A stretch of 64,000 bases of DNA from positions 6,919,001-6,983,000 of the forward strand of contig BRXU01000003.1 of assembly GCA_030267565.1 (NCBI GenBank), in the 5' to 3' direction. Below the pieces are notes generated by a model, which worked only from the letters and a program-made list of their open reading frames with translations, was not told the DNA's origin and made no database searches. The DNA is from Pleodorina starrii (lineage: Eukaryota > Chlorophyta > Chlorophyceae > Chlamydomonadales > Volvocaceae). Numbering within the stretch: position 1 is the stretch's first letter; every line of letters begins with the position of its first letter. A program made the position numbers and the translations under genes. This document shows, piece by piece, positions 59,201-64,000 of this stretch.

Positions 59201-61109
59201 CGGCGGCGACGGCGGCGCGACGCCCGAGTATGGTGGTGAGGGCGAGGACGGGGAGGAGGGTTTGGGTTTGGACATGGGCGCGACGGACGCTCAGGATGCG
59301 GAGGTTGGTGGCGACGGCGGCGGCGCTTATCGGCGACAGAACGGCGGTCTGCGTAGCGGAAGCGCGGCAGCGCGCGGCGGCGGCGGCGGTGGCGATGCGC
59401 CAGGCGACGGCCCGACGGGCAGGCCGCCGCCGCAGCTGCCTCTGCCGTCGCGCGGAGAGGAGGCGCTGGGGGCGACGAATGACATCGCGGCGGCGATGGC
59501 GGCGGAGGCGACCGCCGCCGCCGCCAGGTTGGAGCCGTTGCCGTCGCTGCCGCTGGCGCATGCGTCGCTGAACGGTGCCGCTGCGGCCGCCGCCGCAGCG
59601 GCGGCGCGGCGCGGCGCGCTGGGCTTGAAGATGGATCCTGACGGCGAAGCCGAGGCGGCGGCGGCGGCAGCGGATCACATGGAGCGCGACGACCCACGGT
59701 TCGCGCCGGCGCGCGGGTACGGCGCTGAAGGCGACGGCGATGACGTGGACGGGTACGGCAACTATGCGGTCGCGATGCGGCAGAGGGCCGGCGCCGTGGC
59801 GCGGGGCATGGCGGGCGACGCGTTCCGGGCCGGCGGCGCGGCACCTGAGGTGGGCTGCGTGCCGGCGGGGTACCCAGCGGGGTACGCAACGGGTTACCAT
59901 GGCAACGGTGGCGGGGGCGGGGGGGGGAGGGGCGGTCTACGAGGTTTGCCGCCGCACCTGTCGCAGACGGCGCTGGGAAGGGGCCGTGGCGGCGGCGACG
60001 CCGCCGGCGGCGCCTGGTACGGCGTCGACGGCGACGGTGGCGTGGGCGAGTACGGCGATGAGGAGTACGATGCCGAGGACGAGCAGCTTCAGAGCCACAT
60101 CATGACCGTCGGCGCGCCAGCGCTGCTGCTGACGATTCAGTTGGAGCAGGCGAAATTGTACGGCAGGTTGCGCCGACTGGATCGTCTGCGACGGCGGTTA
60201 GAGCAGTTGCAACAACAGCAACAACAACAGCATCAACAGCAGCGCGGGTCGCTGTCCAAGATTGAGGTTGGCGCTGGCCGGCGGGGCGACCCAGCGGCGT
60301 ACGACACGCTGCTACAGCACTCGGCCACCGCCGCCGCCGCCGCCGCGGCGGCGGACGAGCGCGTCGGCGGCGTCGGGTTCAAACGTTCCCGCGGCGAAGG
60401 CGGCGCGCCCGGCGGTGTGCCGGGCGGCCTGAGGATGCTTGATGAAGACATGTACGGCGGTGGGCGCGGCGCCGACCACGGCCTGCACGACGGCGGCAGC
60501 GGCGGCGGCATGAGCGTCCGCGGCGGCGGCGCAGACGCTGCGTGGCTGGCAGAGGCCTTTGCTGCAGCGGCGGCGGGCGACGCGGGCGCGCACGTGGGTC
60601 GCGGCTCGGCGGCGGCGGCGGCGGCGCAGCTGCCGCCGCCGCCCCTGGTACGGCTCGTACACCGAGGGCCGCCGGCTGCTCGCGGCGGCGGGGGTGCCGG
60701 CGGCGACGCCAGGGAGCTGGCGCTGGCGGCGGCGGCTGAAGACGAAGAGCCGTACGGCATGTACGGCGTCGAAGGGCTCGCGCCGCCGCCGCCGCACGCG
60801 ACGCTCCGGCAGCAGCAGCAGCAGCAGCAGGCGTGGGCACGGGTGCAGCGTGTCGAGTCGGCGGCGCCGCCGACCTGGTCCAGGCCTGGACCCGGGGGAC
60901 CTGGCGGCGGCGGCGGCGCCGGGCCGCATCGGGAGGAGTTGCAAGCCGCCATCGCGCATTACGCGATGCAGCGCGGCGCCGGCGGCGGCGGCGGCGGCGC
61001 CGCCGCCGCCCCTTACGGCAGGCGACAACGGGGCGACGACCTGGGGGTTGGCGCCGGTGGTGGTGGAGGCGGCGGCGGCGCGCGGCGCGTTGATGCGGAT
61101 TGGGAGTAA
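56298..61109 (+). CDS. VARL (SAND-like) domain protein 2, regA/rls family
   Basis: Paralogue of the VARL gene at 7.7-12.0 kb. Exon A is 56298-57701 (468 codons from ATG; the frame is open further upstream, so an earlier exon is possible). Exon B is 58302-61109 (935 residues plus TAA). The intron 57702-58301 is phase 0 (GTGCGG...AACAG). The VARL domain spans about residues 415-513. Its first half has AVEVTVAVRVG, HACGVFEPALYM, DCIRYQGTLISRSHFEK. Its second half has IGGSNMAKWYRSIR, LPDLEPLGEWLERHGMPVTK and a basic PARRYRPRK. Poly-Gln, poly-Gly and poly-Ala tracts fill most of the rest. A non-repetitive segment near 60106-60210 (MTVGAPALLLTIQLEQAKLY, then Arg/Leu-rich and a Gln run) could be a coiled coil. 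The function is a presumed transcription regulator; the exact family member is not assigned. Confidence 0.87.
57737..57783 (+). repeat. intron-associated dispersed repeat, copy 4
   Basis: GGAAGATACGGCAGCGAAGG, GACGGAGACGGCGTTAGC, AAACGGACCC. It lies 35 bp inside the VARL gene 2 intron from its donor at 57702. Confidence 0.88.
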
Positions 61110-61970
61110 ACCAGGCCAGGCCAGGCGAGATGAGTGCGCATGTGCGTGTACGCCTGGCGTGAGGCGGGAGCTTCCAGGGGCGCGCTCGCGCGTGTGTGTA
61201 TGTGTGTGTGTGTGTATGTGTGGATGGCCGGCTGCTGTGCTGCAGGAGCGCTGGACAATCCAAGAAGGGAGGATGCGGTCCGGGTTGGCCTTTCGTGGAT
61301 CGGTGCCTGATATGTCGGATAGGGTCGGATAGGATATCGTAATGTATACTGACGAATATGACGGTGCGGGCAAGAGAAGGGAAGAGCAGGAAGGGGGGTT
61401 GGGAGGAGCGAGAGCCCGGGGAGGTGGGGACGCGTTGGACCCGCTGCGTCCCCCTTGACGCTGCTGCAGGCATTGCTGCAATCGTTACTACCTATAGTTT
61501 TACCGCAATCGCTGCTGCTGATGCTGATGCTGCCCGCTCCTGATATGCCGATTATAATGCATACCTGCTGTTTACTCGTGCCGTTACTACTTGTGCTGCC
61601 GAGTGCTTTGCAATGCTGGTGGTGGTGGTGGTGGCGATGGTGCTGCTGGTGGCGGTGGTGGTGGTCTCCATGACAAGTGCTGGTGTTTTGCGGCTGCTGG
61701 TGGGGGTGGCTGTGGGGTGGCGCTGGTGCAGTCTTGTTTCTGGTGGGTCACAACGGCGCAGCGGCTTGAATGTCTGACACGGGCGGCCGATTCGGGGCGG
61801 GGGCGGGGGCGGGGGGGCGAGGGGGTGTGGGGAGGTACGTGCTGTGTTTTGAGCTGCGCCGGAAGTCGGACGTCGGTGACGCGCGCGCTTCAGCGTGGGC
61901 TGGGCTGGCCCGGCCGTCATTGTGGAGGTCTTGGTGAGGGCTTCAAGCGGTATGTGGTTTGTGGGGTCTG

Positions 61971-62130
61971 TGGATGGATGGGTGGGTGGGTGGGTGGATG
62001 GATGGATGGATGGATGGATGGATGGATGGATGGATGGATGGATGGATGGATGGATGGGTGGGTGGATGGGTGGGTGGGTGGGTGGGTGGGTGGGTGGATG
62101 GATGGATGGATGGATGGATGGGTGGGTGTA
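61971..62130. repeat. GGAT/GGGT tetranucleotide array
   Basis: Alternating runs of TGGA and TGGG over about 160 bp. The six-frame WMDG and HPSI repeats read from it are not proteins. Confidence 0.95.
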
Positions 62131-63526
62131 TGTGAGTGAGTGAGTGAGAGAGTGCAAGAGCAAGAGGGAAGGCCGCGGCTGGGGAGGTTGGGGGGCTCCG
62201 AAATCGCCTTGTGCCGCGATGTCGTACAGCGGCCTGGTGCGGCGAATGGTGTGATGGTGATGCTGATGATGATGGTGATGATGATATCTCGTCCGAACAC
62301 AGCTTTGCGTACGGCACGTCGTTCATTTGGGTCGAAGCTCCTTGTCTGTGCGTTCGTTCGTTCGTCCGTTCTCTCGTGTACCGGACTGCAAACCTTAGGG
62401 TACCGTATATCGCAGCTAGCTTTCGTCAAGGGGATGTCTCGGGTGTGGGGGAGCCGGCCGCGTGCTGGCTGCCCGAGGGGGGGGGAGGTGGTGCGCCCCG
62501 CGAAGCAAACAAACAGACAAACAGACAGGCAGACAAACCGCACCCCCCCCCGCGGTGCCATCCGGCAGGGAGGCCGGGCTGCGCGACGGAAGCGCTTTAT
62601 GTCCAAATGTCCCCTGTACGACATACGATGTACGGATACTGATCCTGCTGTGTTGTGTGTGTACATCAAAAGGTCAACATCGGGTTTTTTTGTGCTGTTT
62701 CTGACGGCTTTTCTGTTGGAGGCTGTCGGAGGCTGACCTGACCCCACCCAACCATGAAGGACAAGACGTGTACCTCTACCTCTCTCGCCCTCCCCCTTCC
62801 TTCCCCGCCCCTGCCTCTCCCTCCTTCCCACCCCGCCTCTCTCTTTTTCTCTCTCTCTGTCCTTGTCCGCCTCGGGCGCGGCTGTCTTGCCCACTACCCC
62901 GGCCGCCAGCCCGCCGGCCGAGTCGACAATCGCGGCGCTTTGCGGGGCAGGAAGGAAGGATGGGGGGAGCGGGCGGACGGGCGGGCTTCGCCCGCCGGCG
63001 GGGGCGCGTGACCCCCGAGCGGCCTTCGTGGGGGGCGAGGGGGATTGTGATAATTTGGGTGTGGCGGTTTTTGTTGCAGTCCTCGAGGTGTACGCTGTAC
63101 GCGTGTTGAAGTGTCTCATGAGTGCCCACACGCGGCCTGGCCCTACATGTGTGTTTCACACGTGTGTCTGTGTGTCTGTGTGTGTGCTTGTGTGTGCTTG
63201 TGAGAGAGGGAGAGAGGGAAAGCACGAGGGGGAGTTCGTTGCCTGGGCTCTCTCGCTCTCTCTTTCTCAGTTTTCACGTGTTTGAGCTCGCCCTCGCCCT
63301 CAAAAAGGACGCGACCGAACGCACTCGGCTCTTTGCGGCTCCTGTGTCTGTGTGTCTGCGTCTGAGTCTGCGTCTCGCACAGCGCACGGCTTGCTGCTGG
63401 GCGTGTTGCGGTCCGGCTTGTGATGTGAGGAGCGGGGACGCCAGGCGCCGAGTGCACCACCACCACCCCCTTACCCTTCCCGAGAAGGACGGCGAAACAC
63501 AACGCAACACGCCGCCTGAGAGAGAG

Positions 63527-63564
63527 AGGGCGGGAGGGAGGGCGGGAGGGAGGGCGGGTGGGAG
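63527..63564. repeat. GGGAGGGAGGGC 12-bp tandem repeat
   Basis: About three copies of GGGAGGGAGGGC lie next to a GAGA run. GCTGT and GGTGC pentanucleotide runs follow at 63610-63660 and 63873-63898. Confidence 0.85.
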
Positions 63565-64000
63565 ATTTATCGTATTGGGCGCCGCTGGCTGCGCGAGCCC
63601 CTTATCCGTGCTGTGCTGTGACGTGACGTGCTGTGCTGTGCTGCGACGCGCTGTGCCGTGGTGTGGTGTGGTGGGATTTGATGGGGGCGGGGCTTACGCG
63701 ACTCTCTCCTCAAGGCCGAAATCCCGGAGGAGATCAGAGGCTCTGGTGGTGGTGGCGGTGGTGGTGGTGGTGGTTGTTGGTGGTGGTGGGCGGGGGGGTG
63801 GACGGCACGGACGGCGGGGACGGCGCTCTGCCTCAGACGGTGCTCTTTTACGGGTTGCTTGCGGGTGGTGCGGTGCGGTGCGGTGCGGTGCGGTGCGCAT
63901 CGGTGGCAACGGTGCGCAGTGCGCAGTGCGCGGCTCCGTGTGCTGTGCCTCATTTTATCTGCGTGGCTGGCGCTGTTTTTTATGCGCCTCTCTCTCTCTC

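Larger units (their letters stand above)
61110..64000. other. 3' flank of VARL gene 2, no gene recognised
   Basis: GT and GGT microsatellites, a GGAT/GGGT array and short stretches of ordinary sequence. On the minus strand some short pieces look codon-like (for example [14 protein letters not shown] near 62320-62290 and SDLLRDFGLEERVA before a stop at 63694). I cannot link them by splice sites into a gene or assign a family. Confidence 0.35.

Noticed and set aside
61917..63131. 404-residue minus-strand frame and WMDG/HPSI frames
   Set aside because: Mostly translation of the GGAT array and microsatellites; no domain or splice support.

Overview
The window looks like GC-rich nuclear DNA of a volvocine green alga (Chlamydomonas/Gonium/Volvox group). 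Three lines of evidence support this. Two genes encode the VARL domain, the SAND-like DNA-binding domain of the regA/rls family known from volvocine algae. The genes have many introns, are rich in Ala/Gly/Gln/Pro runs and sit in abundant simple repeats. Interstitial TTTTAGGG/TTTAGGG telomere-type tracts occur, which are the motifs of Chlamydomonas and relatives. I cannot name the species. No bacterial features, rRNA, tRNA or CRISPR array were seen.

Layout. 1-7.67 kb: no recognised gene; GC-rich low-complexity DNA from about 3 kb, with an 86-bp imperfect hairpin at 3.3 kb. 7.67-11.99 kb (+): VARL gene 1. 12-16.5 kb: intergenic with minisatellites. 16.47-33.08 kb (-): a large gene for a protein kinase with a GAF-like N-terminal region; 18 exons could be placed and one or two more are suspected. 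Its introns hold telomere-like tracts, a hAT-type MITE with an 8-bp target duplication, and several satellites. 33.1-36.1 kb: intergenic. 36.1-36.7 kb: a hexanucleotide minisatellite. 36.9-48.5 kb (-): acetate kinase in at least nine exons, split by an 8.1-kb intron made almost entirely of simple repeats, including about 4.1 kb with no T on the + strand. 48.5-51.2 kb: intergenic with two arrays of a CCTAATCC-type repeat. 51.17-53.80 kb: an apparently intact pogo-like DNA transposon with 26-bp inverted ends, TA duplications and a complete DDD triad. 53.8-56.3 kb: intergenic. 56.30-61.11 kb (+): VARL gene 2. 61.1-64 kb: repeats, no recognised gene.

The two VARL genes share an intron at the identical, phase-0 position inside the domain. 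They are therefore duplicates, now about 45 kb apart on the same strand with two oppositely transcribed genes between them. VARL proteins are presumed transcription regulators, the kinase a signalling protein, and acetate kinase a fermentation/acetate enzyme; nothing in the sequence shows that they work in one pathway. The most unusual feature is the intron DNA. A short dispersed repeat recurs 15-130 bp from splice junctions in three unrelated genes, telomere-like tracts abut kinase splice sites, and the giant acetate kinase intron shows extreme strand asymmetry.
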